Source: Alphaproteobacteria bacterium (GTDB lineage: Bacteria > Pseudomonadota > Alphaproteobacteria > Micavibrionales > Micavibrionaceae). Taken from it: DNA of 64,000 nucleotides. A program made the translations under genes and the position numbers. Every line of letters begins with the position of its first letter. Position 1 is the stretch's first letter. Of this stretch, positions 55,560 to 63,998 are shown one piece after another. The DNA is taken from contig JAHDXS010000001.1 in NCBI GenBank assembly GCA_023384135.1, positions 310,001-374,000 of the forward strand. The letters are read 5' to 3'. The notes below the pieces were generated by a model that was not told the origin of the DNA, made no database searches, and saw nothing but the letters and a program-made list of their open reading frames with translations.

Positions 55560-56720
55560 ATGTTAAATTCAGTAATACTAAAGGCTTTTCTGAATAAGCT
55601 TGAAAGGATTGAGCACGGCTCTCTGAGCATCACTTTTCCTGATGGAAACAAGTACGGTTTTGAGGGGCGCTTGCCCGGACCAAAGGCGGATATACACATT
55701 TACCGCTGGAGCGTACTTACAAGGCTTGCACGCAAAGGTGACATTGGCTTTGCCGAGGACTACAGAAACGGACACTGGGACAGCAGTAATCTTGAGGCGC
55801 TCGTAGAAGTCGCTCTTCAAAACCGTTCCGCATTCCAAAGTTATGTAATGGGGCAGAGATTTTCACGCCTTCTCTCTTATATAAGCTATTTGGCTAAGCT
55901 CAACACAATGAGCGGAAGCAAAAAAAACATTCACGCTCATTACGATTTGGGGAATGAGTTCTATAGTCTCTGGCTTGATAAAACTATGACGTACTCGGCG
56001 GCAATCTTCGAAAGCGACGATACGCCTCTTGAGACTGCCCAGCTTAAAAAATACGACCGTATAATTGAAAAGCTTAACAGAAACACTGGTCGTCTTCTCG
56101 AGGTAGGCTGCGGCTGGGGAGGCTTTTCAGAGAGGGCCGTGAGAAAGGGAGACTTTACCATCAAAGCCATAACCTTGTCTGAGGAACAGCATTCATACGC
56201 CAAAAAGACGCTGAATAGCCGAGCCAATGTTGCCCTTGAAGATTACCGCGCCCAGAAGGGGAAATATGACCACATAGTATCGATTGAGATGTTCGAGGCC
56301 GTTGGTGAAAAATTCTGGCCGACATATTTCGGCCAACTCGGCACACTTTTAGACACAAAAGGGAAGGCTGTTATTCAGACAATCACGATTGACGATGGTG
56401 ATTTTGAAAACTATCGCCGGGGCGGCGATTTTATCCGCACCTACATCTTTCCCGGAGGAATGCTGCCAAGCCGCAGCGCGTTCCGCAGAGAAGCCGAAAG
56501 AGCCAACCTGAAAATCGGGGAGGAATTCCTTTTCGGAAAAGATTACGCAAAAACACTGAGCCTATGGCTGGCAAGCTTCGATAAAAACCAGGCCAAAGTG
56601 AGAGCGTTGGGGTTTGATGAAGGCTTTATTCGTCTCTGGCGCTTCTATCTGGCCGCCTGCGCCGCCGGGTTCAAAACCGGGCGGACGGACGTCATGCAGG
56701 TGGAGGTCAGTCATGCGTAA
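55560..56720 (+). CDS. cfa: Cyclopropane-fatty-acyl-phospholipid synthase family methyltransferase
   Basis: 386 residues, an AdoMet-dependent methyltransferase working on unsaturated acyl chains of membrane lipids. The AdoMet site is LLEVGCGWGGFSERAV; other family marks are HAHYDLGNEFYSLWLDKTMT, then the YSAAIF loop and SIEMFEAVGEKFWPTYF, with PGGMLPS near the C-terminus. In related clusters the product may be a 10-methyl or cyclopropane fatty acid rather than a plain cyclopropane; the sequence does not decide this. GAGG lies 15 bases upstream of the ATG. The stop overlaps the next start by 8 bases. Confidence 0.9.
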   Translation: MLNSVILKAFLNKLERIEHGSLSITFPDGNKYGFEGRLPGPKADIHIYRWSVLTRLARKGDIGFAEDYRNGHWDSSNLEALVEVALQNRSAFQSYVMGQRFSRLLSYISYLAKLNTMSGSKKNIHAHYDLGNEFYSLWLDKTMTYSAAIFESDDTPLETAQLKKYDRIIEKLNRNTGRLLEVGCGWGGFSERAVRKGDFTIKAITLSEEQHSYAKKTLNSRANVALEDYRAQKGKYDHIVSIEMFEAVGEKFWPTYFGQLGTLLDTKGKAVIQTITIDDGDFENYRRGGDFIRTYIFPGGMLPSRSAFRREAERANLKIGEEFLFGKDYAKTLSLWLASFDKNQAKVRALGFDEGFIRLWRFYLAACAAGFKTGRTDVMQVEVSHA

Positions 56721-57237
56721 CTTGCTCAGGTTTCTTACGATTTTAGGTGTGGTCTTAGGGCTAAGTACCCAATCAAAAGCGTCAGATATTATCGCGCAAC
56801 ATATATCCAACGCCGCGCTTGTCGGACAGGGGCGCTTAAGCATATGGTTTTTCGATATATACGATGCCAGCCTTTTCGCACCGGGCGGACTTTGGGAAAG
56901 CAAACCCCCTTATGCGTTGTCTATATCTTATCTCAGAGCCGTCTCAGGACGCCATATTGCAGACACATCAGCAGAGGAAATAAGAAAGCTCGGCTATCGT
57001 AACGAGTTCAGGCTAGCCGTCTGGCACGGCCAGATGAGAAAAATATTCCCCGATGTAAAAGAAAAGACTGTTTTGACGGGAATATATACAGCGGAAGGAA
57101 AAACTCTGTTTTATGAAAATGATAGCCTGATTGGGACGATTGAGGACCCGGAGTTCGGTCCACTGTTCTTTGATATCTGGCTAAGTCAAAAGACAAGCGA
57201 GCCGGAGCTTCGGGCAAGCCTTTTGGGGACTCCCTGA
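56713..57237 (+). CDS. Exported chalcone-isomerase-like protein
   Basis: 174 residues starting at the ATG at 56713, six bases after GGAGG; upstream in-frame codons lie in the previous gene. A signal peptide (MRNLLRFLTILGVVLGL, cut near SKASD) is followed by the chalcone-isomerase-like core: RLSIWFFDIYDASLF, a SISYLRAVSGRHIADTS strand and the end FFDIWLSQKTSEPELR. In bacteria these proteins are seen only with this lipid cluster and other membrane lipid genes; their function is unknown. The ATG of the next gene overlaps the stop by one base. Confidence 0.85.
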   Translation: MRNLLRFLTILGVVLGLSTQSKASDIIAQHISNAALVGQGRLSIWFFDIYDASLFAPGGLWESKPPYALSISYLRAVSGRHIADTSAEEIRKLGYRNEFRLAVWHGQMRKIFPDVKEKTVLTGIYTAEGKTLFYENDSLIGTIEDPEFGPLFFDIWLSQKTSEPELRASLLGTP

Positions 57238-58556
57238 TGGAGCGCCCCTATATCCCGTTTAAGCACCTTGCCCAGTACGGATTTTTAGCGCTTCCACTAG
57301 CATTCGCCGGATTACCTCTTTACATACATGCCCCGGATTTCTTTACGCGGCATCTAGGGTTAAACATCGGCGTTGCCGGGTCAATTCTGATTGCCGTACG
57401 AATTTTCGACGCCGTTCAGGATCCCCTGTTTGGCCTTTTTCTAGATAAAAATCCGCATCGAAGAAGAGAATTTTTCCTGCTAGGCGCGCTCTTGCTGACT
57501 TTGGGAATGGCCGGTCTCTTCGCATGGCCTGTCAACCCGCTGCCTCTGTCTGTGTCATTCGGAGTATCAATTATTCTGGCCGCCGCCGGGTATAGTCTGA
57601 TCACGATTAATATGAATGCCCTCGGCGCACTCTGGTCGAACACACCTCAAGAAAGGACCAGAATAGTCGGTATACGCGAAGGGCTGGGCCTTGCCGGCTT
57701 AACACTAGCCGCAATTTTACCGCCCCTCGTACAAGGCAGCTATAGTCCAGAGACCTCTTACTTAGCTCTGTTTGCAGCTTTTTTGGCTTTGCTCCTCATC
57801 GGGTTGTTCGGCGTACTTAATATTTTCAAACACGCTCCGTTAGAGAAAAAACGCAATGAAAGAGAAAGTTTTTCCGTAATTAAAATCCTTTGTGGGCCGG
57901 ATCGTCTCTTCTTTGATATATGTTTCCTCACCTACATCGCCGCATCCCTCCCGGCAGTGCTTGTGATGTTTTTTATTAAGGATTATCTGGGCGCAGCAGA
58001 ACTTACGGGGGCGTTCCTTATGCTGTATTTCCTATCGGGTGCGGCCCTCATGCCTTTCTGGACGTGGCTGTCCGGACAAATTGGAAAAGAGAGAGCCTGG
58101 CTGTCATCCATGATATTGGCGGGCCTGACTTTTATATGGGCCGCGGCATTGCAACCCGGAGATACAATCCCCTTTATGCTCATTTGCGTCTTATCCGGAA
58201 TGGCTCTGGGGGCCGATCTTATATTCCCAGCCTCCATAATGGCCGACCGGATAGCCGAAAAAAGCGCAGAAAGCCAGACAGCGCAGCACTTTTCGATCTT
58301 ATCACTTATGCCCAAAATAGCCTTGGCTCTCTGCAGTGGACTGGCGTTTATCATTCTGGATAGCGCAGGATTCAACCCCGGTCAGCAAAATCCCCAAAAT
58401 GCCCTGTGTGCCCTCGTCTCGCTTTATGCCCTTTTGCCATGCCTGATCAAATTTATAGCCGCAGTCATGCTCTGGAACCTCTACTGTCACCAAGGAGTTA
58501 ATAATGGAAAACATAAAAGGAGTCTTGCTTATGGGACTGATGATGCTGCTGACTAG
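57237..58556 (+). CDS. MFS transporter, GPH (glycoside-cation symporter) type
   Basis: 439 residues with about twelve membrane helices. The GPH subfamily pattern is seen in RIFDAVQDPLFGLFLDK near the N-terminus and the paired NPHRRREFF loop. Substrate is not readable; the GPH transporter in the Rhodobacter RpoE-ChrR cluster is also unassigned. The start codon overlaps the previous stop (TGATG). The last 53 bases overlap the following DUF3833 gene. Confidence 0.88.
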   Translation: MERPYIPFKHLAQYGFLALPLAFAGLPLYIHAPDFFTRHLGLNIGVAGSILIAVRIFDAVQDPLFGLFLDKNPHRRREFFLLGALLLTLGMAGLFAWPVNPLPLSVSFGVSIILAAAGYSLITINMNALGALWSNTPQERTRIVGIREGLGLAGLTLAAILPPLVQGSYSPETSYLALFAAFLALLLIGLFGVLNIFKHAPLEKKRNERESFSVIKILCGPDRLFFDICFLTYIAASLPAVLVMFFIKDYLGAAELTGAFLMLYFLSGAALMPFWTWLSGQIGKERAWLSSMILAGLTFIWAAALQPGDTIPFMLICVLSGMALGADLIFPASIMADRIAEKSAESQTAQHFSILSLMPKIALALCSGLAFIILDSAGFNPGQQNPQNALCALVSLYALLPCLIKFIAAVMLWNLYCHQGVNNGKHKRSLAYGTDDAAD

Positions 58557-59034
58557 CTGTTCTGGCCCAACTCTGGATCATTATGCAGGGTCAACCCCAG
58601 CTTTCGATCTAAAAGCTTACTTCACAGGTCCAATCAAGGCTTGGGGGGTGGTGCAAGACCGTAAGGGCCATGTCACCCGCAAATTTGATGTCGAAATGAT
58701 AGGAACATGGGTTGATGATGTTGGAACGCTTGAAGAGCATTTCCGCTATTATGACGGTGAAACCCAAAAGCGCACATGGATTATCAGAAAGATAGAAGAC
58801 AACCGCTATGAGGGCGCAGCAGGAGATATAATCGGAACGGCGCATGGAAACGTCAACGGTTCCGCTATGCGCTGGAAATACGAGATGGACCTTACGGTCG
58901 AGGGATCAACGTATCGCATAACATTCGATGACTGGATGTTTATAATGAATGACGGTGTACTCATTAACCGTTCCTACTTGAAGAAGTTTGGGTTTACGGT
59001 CGCAGAACTAACTATATTCATGCAAAAGCAGTAA
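58504..59034 (+). CDS. DUF3833 lipoprotein
   Basis: 176 residues. Signal peptide with lipobox LLTSC (Cys at 19), so lipidated. The DUF3833 core is VQDRKGHVTRKFDVEMIGTW, then the TLEEHFRYYDGETQKRTWII block and YEMDLTVEGSTYRITFDDW. The family is known only as a companion of DUF1365 and CFA-like genes. AAGGAGT lies shortly before the ATG, inside the MFS coding region. Confidence 0.88.
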   Translation: MENIKGVLLMGLMMLLTSCSGPTLDHYAGSTPAFDLKAYFTGPIKAWGVVQDRKGHVTRKFDVEMIGTWVDDVGTLEEHFRYYDGETQKRTWIIRKIEDNRYEGAAGDIIGTAHGNVNGSAMRWKYEMDLTVEGSTYRITFDDWMFIMNDGVLINRSYLKKFGFTVAELTIFMQKQ

Positions 59035-59042
59035 GGCTCAAT

Positions 59043-59783
59043 ATGCTAAGAGGAAAAAATATTTGGATCATAGGAGCAAGCAGCGGAATTGGCGCAGCTT
59101 TAGCAAAAGTGCTGAACGAACGCGGCGCGCGCTTGATTCTATCAGCCAGAAGCGAAGAAAGGCTCAGGAAGGTATCTGAAAATTTAAGCTCCGAAACGAT
59201 TTTTCTTCCTCTGGATATAACAGAGGTTGAGCAAATTAAGTCCGCCCTGGGTAAAATTGAAAAGCTTGATGCTGTCATTTTTCTGGCCGCCACATACCAG
59301 CCGGGAAGCTTCCAAAATAAAAGCCTCGAAGTATCCCAAGCGATCGTGGATGTGAACTTCAAAGGCATGCTGAATGTTGTTCATGTGGTGATGCCACGCC
59401 TGCAAAAGCAAGGCAACGGTCAATTGGTGCTCTGCGGCAGCGTGGCTGGATACAGAGGGCTGCCGAACGCTCAACCATACAGCGCTACGAAAGCTGCGAT
59501 AATAAATTTTGCTGAATCCCTGTATGCGGAAAACAAAGAAACGGGAATAGATGTAAAGCTGATCAGTCCCGGCTTCGTTCGCACACCCATGACCGATAAG
59601 AACGATTTCAAAATGCCTATGATTATAGAGCCATCGCAGGCCGCCGAAGCCATCGCAAACGGCATGACACGCCCCGGATTTGAGATTCACTTTCCCAAAC
59701 GCTTCACGTTCTTCATGAAGTTTCTAGCACTACTGCCCTACCCGCTTTACTTCGCGATCGCCAGAAAGATGACCAAACCATGA
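59043..59783 (+). CDS. Short-chain dehydrogenase/reductase (complete catalytic set)
   Basis: 246 residues. NAD(P) motif GASSGIGAALA, NAG-equivalent near VIFLAATYQPG, catalytic Ser in CGSVAGYRG and the YSATK pentad. The C-terminal LALLPYPLYFAIARKM is a hydrophobic/basic end that may associate with the membrane. Similar SDRs occur in the RpoE-ChrR lipid cluster. The stop overlaps the second SDR by ATGA. Confidence 0.88.
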   Translation: MLRGKNIWIIGASSGIGAALAKVLNERGARLILSARSEERLRKVSENLSSETIFLPLDITEVEQIKSALGKIEKLDAVIFLAATYQPGSFQNKSLEVSQAIVDVNFKGMLNVVHVVMPRLQKQGNGQLVLCGSVAGYRGLPNAQPYSATKAAIINFAESLYAENKETGIDVKLISPGFVRTPMTDKNDFKMPMIIEPSQAAEAIANGMTRPGFEIHFPKRFTFFMKFLALLPYPLYFAIARKMTKP

Positions 59784-60517
59784 CAGACCGTTTACCAATC
59801 ATCATCATGGGCGCAAACGGAGGCATTGGCGCAGCTTTAGCAAAAAAACTGTTAAAGCAGAATGAGTTATTAATTTTAACCGCCCGTGATACGACGACTT
59901 TGTCAGATTTCAACAATTCAGATCGCGTTACCACATATACACTCGACGTTACGCAACCAGAGTCTGATGAATTCCAGGCTTTTATTGAGCACGTAAAGCA
60001 ATCGGGCATAAAGGGACTGGCTTATTGCATCGGGTCTATAGATCTAAAACCTCTTAAGGCAACAAAAGACGAAGATTTCCTCTTGTCCTACGAGCTAAAC
60101 GTGCTGGGAGTATTGCGCGTTCTTCGTGCACTGGAGAAACCCCTAAAGACACAAAATTCAAGCATTGTTTTGTTTTCCAGCATCGCCGTACAGCAAGGAT
60201 TCTCCAATCACACCGTAATCAGCACGGCTAAGGGCGCTGTCGAGGGACTAACCCGCGCGCTCGCTGCTGAATGGGCCCCTCAGGTACGCGTCAACTGTAT
60301 TGCTCCGAGCTTGACAGACACAGCGCTGGCCAAAAGCCTTACCTCTTCTGCGCAAATGGCTTCCGCAATAGCGGCGATGCATCCGATCCCGCGTCTAGGC
60401 AAGGCTGAAGACAGTGCGAGCTTAGCAGCCATGTTGCTCAGCGATCAAGCCGCTTGGATCACCGGACAAGTTATACATGTTGATGGGGGGCGCAGCACTG
60501 TGCGCGTAAAGGGATGA
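59780..60517 (+). CDS. SDR-family protein lacking the catalytic Tyr
   Basis: 245 residues with GANGGIGAALA as cofactor motif and Ser in FSSIAVQQG. The active-site pentad reads ISTAK, with Ile where Tyr is normal (YxxxK). Lys is present. Some cluster-associated SDRs share this change, so it may be a distinct subfamily and not a degraded gene. The C-terminal GQVIHVDGGRS is intact. It overlaps the first SDR and the SOUL gene by ATGA on both sides. Confidence 0.85.
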   Translation: MTDRLPIIIMGANGGIGAALAKKLLKQNELLILTARDTTTLSDFNNSDRVTTYTLDVTQPESDEFQAFIEHVKQSGIKGLAYCIGSIDLKPLKATKDEDFLLSYELNVLGVLRVLRALEKPLKTQNSSIVLFSSIAVQQGFSNHTVISTAKGAVEGLTRALAAEWAPQVRVNCIAPSLTDTALAKSLTSSAQMASAIAAMHPIPRLGKAEDSASLAAMLLSDQAAWITGQVIHVDGGRSTVRVKG

Positions 60518-61158
60518 AATCTCTAAAAGCTATTGTTTCATTTTTGGGCATGCTCACAATGACGGCATGCTCCGTCTTTGGAGAGGCCGACATAGAAAAG
60601 CCCGATTATAAGATTATGGCGCAAGAACAAGCATTTGAAATACGAGAATATCCAGCCCTTTTAGCCGTCAGCACATATAGTGAAGGTTCGTTCAATAGCG
60701 CCTCTAACCGGTCTTTCAGGCGGCTTTTTGATTACATTACAGGAGAAAACAAACCGGGCCAGAAGGTTGAGATGACGGCGCCCGTTATCATGCAGCCAAA
60801 AGGGCAGAAAATCCCCATGACGGCCCCGGTTCTTATGCAACAACAGGACGAACGCTGGAAAATGTCATTCCTGCTGCCCGCCGAATTTAATATTGAAACC
60901 GCGCCTGCTCCATCGAACGCGGCAGTGTTTCTTGAACCACAACCAGCCCAAAAGTTCGCCGTTATTACTTTTTCAGGCGTGTTAAAGCCGCCACTAATAA
61001 ATCAAAAGCACGAGGAATTAATGATTTGGCTCGAAAAGGGCAATTATACGTATGACAAGTCAGCGTATCAGGTCGCAGGCTATAATCCGCCCTGGACGAT
61101 CCCCAGCCTGCGCCGTAATGAAATACTGATCGTAGTGACGGGAGGGCCTTTGAAATAA
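60514..61158 (+). CDS. SOUL-family haem-binding lipoprotein
   Basis: 214 residues with a lipobox (LTMTAC, Cys at 19). The SOUL/HBP fold is seen in FEIREYPALLAVSTYSEGSF, then SFRRLFDYITGENKP, and the twin segments VEMTAPVIMQPKGQ and IPMTAPVLMQQQDE, and the end VAGYNPPWTIPSLRRNEI. SOUL proteins bind haem or porphyrin; a light- or oxygen-related role fits the neighbours. Stop is convergent with yceI, three bases apart. Confidence 0.88.
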   Translation: MKSLKAIVSFLGMLTMTACSVFGEADIEKPDYKIMAQEQAFEIREYPALLAVSTYSEGSFNSASNRSFRRLFDYITGENKPGQKVEMTAPVIMQPKGQKIPMTAPVLMQQQDERWKMSFLLPAEFNIETAPAPSNAAVFLEPQPAQKFAVITFSGVLKPPLINQKHEELMIWLEKGNYTYDKSAYQVAGYNPPWTIPSLRRNEILIVVTGGPLK

Positions 61159-61161
61159 AAG

Positions 61162-61770
61162 CTACGGGTTGTATCTCTCCGCCTCTAGCTCTTTATCCTC
61201 ATAAAGGCACGTGTGCGTATTAAAACAAATGAGCAAGGTGACAGTATTTCCGATGATCCCGGCATATCGGTTCATATCAAAGTCAGAGCGCTTTATTGCG
61301 CCTGTCACTTTAAACCCGTCGCCCAAGAGACGATCGGCTCCCTGAACCTTTAAAAAATTAAGTGTCACGGGCTTGGTAACGTCCCTTAAAGACAATTGGC
61401 CGTCAATATGGCCGCCGCCATCACCGCTCATTTTTACGAGATCGCTCTCAAAAAGCATGGCGGGAAAGCGATCCGCATGGAACAACATAGGACCGCGAAT
61501 GACGGAATCTCGCCCTTTATCTCCGGTCGACACACTGTTTGTATTTATGGAAATGGCAACATGACTGCGTTCAGGATACTCTGAGTCGATAATCATACTT
61601 CCGTGAAAATCCTCAAAGCGGCCGCGAACCCGCGATATGACAAGATAGCCGACCTCAATGCCGACAGAGGTATCCCCCTGATCAAGGCTAAGCTTTTTAG
61701 AGGCATAAGATGCCGCGCTGCCGCATATCACCAGAAGCAGAACAGCGAAAATGCAACTTAAGTGTCTCAT
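61162..61770 (-). CDS. YceI-family periplasmic lipid-binding protein
   Basis: 202 residues with a signal peptide (about 1-24, SAASYA) and a YceI lipocalin-like barrel: VGIEVGYLVISRVRGRFEDF at the N-terminal side, GPMLFHADRFPAMLFESD in the middle. It binds isoprenoids or fatty acids in known members. It is transcribed toward the SOUL gene; the shared region upstream (61771-61892) is divergent to the 61893 gene. Confidence 0.9.
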   Translation of the reverse strand: MRHLSCIFAVLLLVICGSAASYASKKLSLDQGDTSVGIEVGYLVISRVRGRFEDFHGSMIIDSEYPERSHVAISINTNSVSTGDKGRDSVIRGPMLFHADRFPAMLFESDLVKMSGDGGGHIDGQLSLRDVTKPVTLNFLKVQGADRLLGDGFKVTGAIKRSDFDMNRYAGIIGNTVTLLICFNTHTCLYEDKELEAERYNP

Positions 61771-61892
61771 AGCTGAAGTTGATCCTTATACGAATATTAC
61801 AGGCATAATAACTTGCCGCATCGCTTCCTAATGCACGGCGCCTTAATCTCACCCACACACAGTAAGTGAAACCCCAGAGAAAAGGAAAAATT

Positions 61893-62051
61893 ATGTTCAA
61901 CAATCAAAAAGCTGAAAAAGACGCAGCAAAACAAGCCGCTAACAAAAAGGCCGAAGATTCAGCAAACAAAATCCCCGGCCTGCCCTCCGACTCTAAAAAA
62001 GCCAATACGCAGTCAGAGAGAAATATGCAGTCCGAAGGCGGCAAAAACTAA
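61893..62051 (+). CDS. Small Lys/Ala-rich disordered protein
   Basis: 52 residues from the ATG at 61893, with AAAGGAAAAA upstream; an ATG nine codons earlier is less well placed. The composition is hydrophilic (AEKDAAKQAANKKAEDSANK, then KKANTQSERNMQSEGG). No fold is expected. A terminator follows at once. Composition resembles stress-linked small proteins, which is only an impression. Confidence 0.6.
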   Translation: MFNNQKAEKDAAKQAANKKAEDSANKIPGLPSDSKKANTQSERNMQSEGGKN

Positions 62052-62061
62052 CAGCTAACTT

Positions 62062-62096
62062 AGGGAAGCCAGAAGCGACTTGGCTTCCCTACTTTT
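62062..62096 (+). terminator. Rho-independent terminator after the small Lys-rich gene
   Basis: AGGGAAGCCA (62062-62071) and TGGCTTCCCT (62081-62090) form a perfect 10-base stem with a 9-base loop, followed by ACTTTTAAA. Confidence 0.75.
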
Positions 62097-62113
62097 AAAG
62101 GAAGTTGAAAGAC

Positions 62114-62539
62114 ATGCCTAATCATGCAGCATCATCAATACAATGCTTAAAAGATGCGTGTAACGTCAGGGCACCGCTCTCTACGAATTCTGACAAATCT
62201 CTAACTCTGGTTCTATTCTACATGAACATCATGAAGGTGGAGGCGGCAGGAATTGTCGACGATCGAAATTGTTGCATTGGCTTGATAACGAGCGACGATG
62301 TAGTCGATCACCTTTGTGACAATATCCCCGATACATCTGTGAAGGATATTATGAGACCACCCAGTATGACGGTCTATCTGGACGACCCCATAGAAAAAGC
62401 CCTGATAATGATGAAGACGCACCAGATCGACTGGCTACCTGTTATTGATTTTAACACACAACAATTCTGCGCTTTGATATTCCGCAAAGATATAAAAAGT
62501 ACGCCGCTGAACATAATACCCTTCTTAAAGCGACAATAA
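62114..62539 (+). CDS. CBS-domain pair protein
   Basis: 141 residues from the ATG at 62114, 9 bases after GGAAG; a TTG at 62105 overlaps that site. Two CBS motifs are visible: SLTLVLFYMNIMKVEAAGIV with IGLITSDDVVDHL, and the second in VKDIMRPPSMTVYLDDPIEK with HQIDWLPVIDFN. Such pairs bind adenosyl ligands. No effector domain is attached. Short and stand-alone; it follows a terminator. Confidence 0.82.
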   Translation: MPNHAASSIQCLKDACNVRAPLSTNSDKSLTLVLFYMNIMKVEAAGIVDDRNCCIGLITSDDVVDHLCDNIPDTSVKDIMRPPSMTVYLDDPIEKALIMMKTHQIDWLPVIDFNTQQFCALIFRKDIKSTPLNIIPFLKRQ

Positions 62540-62551
62540 CAGATTTGCGGG

Positions 62552-63766
62552 TCATTTCAGGTTAAGCCAGCTCATGATGCCATGGGCAGCTCGTACCCCC
62601 GTGGCCATACAGCCCTGTAAAAGATAGCCGCCGGTCGGAGCGTCCCAATCAAGCATTTCTCCCGCAACAAAAACCCCGTGCTTGTCAACAAGCATCAGGT
62701 TTTCGTTAAGACTGTCAAACATAACGCCACCCGCGGTTGAAATGGCACGATCTATAGGAAAGGTTCCCCGTAAATTGAGAGGGTAGTGTTTAATCAAAAG
62801 GGCCAGTTTTTCAGCCGGATAGTCACCGAGGGCAGCCCGGTCCGGACATTCCATGAGCAAACCAACAGCAACGTCTGACAAATTAACAGCACTTCTTAAA
62901 AAATTTGTAAGCGATTTCCGCGCCCTAGGCTTTTTCAAGCGATCGGTCAGGCCCTCCAAAGTGAAATCCGGCTTGAGATCTAGCAACAGTGAGGCGGCAC
63001 CTGCTTTATTGATTTCCTCCCTTAGGTATGAAGACAGGGCATAAACCGGCCCGCCCTCTATACCTTTGGCGGCAATCATGATCTCACCGTGAATTTTATG
63101 GCCTAGAAAAGACGCCGTAATCGTCTTCAGCGGCTGCCCAACGAATTTTTTAGAAAACACATCAGACCAATCGACACAGAAGCCGCAATTGGCAGGCTGC
63201 AAAGCCGCAATTTTAACATTTTCCTTTTGAAGGATATTGACCCATGTTCCATCCGATCCAAGACGTGGCCATGAAGCGCCGCCGAGTGCTAGAAGCGTTG
63301 CATCAGGCGTAATTTTAGTCTGACCTTTGGCCGTATTAAAAATCAGCTCGTGACCGTCCCATCCGCCCCATTCATGATTCAGCATAAACCGGACGCCTTG
63401 ATGCTCAAGACGCTTTATCCAGGCTCTTAACAAAGGCGAAGCCTTGAAGGTCTCAGGGAAAACGCGCCCGCTTGTTCCGATAAAGGTCTTTTCGCCCAGG
63501 CCCTCACACCAGTCACGCAAAGCCTGCGGCGGAAAGCCACGAATAATAGGCCCTAAATAATCGGCGCGGTCCTGATACTTTTGAATAAACGGCTCAATAT
63601 CTTCCGAATGCGTAAGGTTCAAACCACCCCGGCCAGCCATCAAGAATTTCCTCCCTACAGAGGGTTTCCGCTCATAGATGGTGACGTCAATACCGCGCGC
63701 GGATAAAATCTCCGCCGCCATCAGACCTGCCGGTCCGGCTCCAATAATGGCGGCTGTTTTGGTTAT
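62552..63766 (-). CDS. BaiN/HI0933-type flavoprotein, apparent AUA start
   Basis: About 404 residues if read from 63766. The FAD motif is AAIIGAGPAGLMAAEILSAR, and GRKFLMAGRGGLNLTHSED is the family signature. The usual ATG at 63721 would cut the FAD motif in half (IIGAGPAGL lies upstream), so the true start is earlier. The only codon at the right place is ATA at 63766, with AGGAG 7 bases upstream. The C-terminal TGGYLLQGCMATGVRAAHG ends the FAD domain. The enzyme class reduces unknown substrates; BaiN acts on bile acids in gut clostridia, not expected here. Confidence 0.85.
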   Translation of the reverse strand: MTKTAAIIGAGPAGLMAAEILSARGIDVTIYERKPSVGRKFLMAGRGGLNLTHSEDIEPFIQKYQDRADYLGPIIRGFPPQALRDWCEGLGEKTFIGTSGRVFPETFKASPLLRAWIKRLEHQGVRFMLNHEWGGWDGHELIFNTAKGQTKITPDATLLALGGASWPRLGSDGTWVNILQKENVKIAALQPANCGFCVDWSDVFSKKFVGQPLKTITASFLGHKIHGEIMIAAKGIEGGPVYALSSYLREEINKAGAASLLLDLKPDFTLEGLTDRLKKPRARKSLTNFLRSAVNLSDVAVGLLMECPDRAALGDYPAEKLALLIKHYPLNLRGTFPIDRAISTAGGVMFDSLNENLMLVDKHGVFVAGEMLDWDAPTGGYLLQGCMATGVRAAHGIMSWLNLK

Positions 63767-63807
63767 AAGGAGGCTCCTGCTGAGGAAATGGCTGAACGAG
63801 CAGTCAT
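63763..63807 (-). other. 14-codon upstream frame overlapping the flavoprotein start
   Basis: Reads MTARSAISSAGASL and stops at TAA (63763-63765). The stop overlaps the ATA start as ATAA, the same geometry as the common ATGA coupling. The peptide has no recognised motif. It could drive reinitiation at the AUA, or be chance. Confidence 0.3.
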
Positions 63808-63878
63808 AATATAACTTTTGTTAGTGTTCGGGCAACTTGATAAGCATGAATTGATGAACAAGACTATCAAAAGGCCTC

Positions 63879-63998
63879 TCAAGGCTCGGTTCTGCTTAAA
63901 ACCGTGGCGGCTTTACGAATCCGCAACAGAACAGGCGTCCCGGCATCAAAGGTACAAGTGAAATCCGTATCAACCTGAATATCTGTATCCCCGAACTT
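63879..63998 (-). CDS. C-terminal end of an unidentified protein (partial)
   Basis: On the minus strand the window ends in 39 codons that stop at TGA (63879-63881). The tail reads VDTDFTCTFDAGTPVLLRIR and KAATVLSRTEP. No domain is identifiable from this length. It reads in the same direction as the flavoprotein, 112 bases upstream of it. Confidence 0.45.
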   Translation of the reverse strand, partial: KFGDTDIQVDTDFTCTFDAGTPVLLRIRKAATVLSRTEP

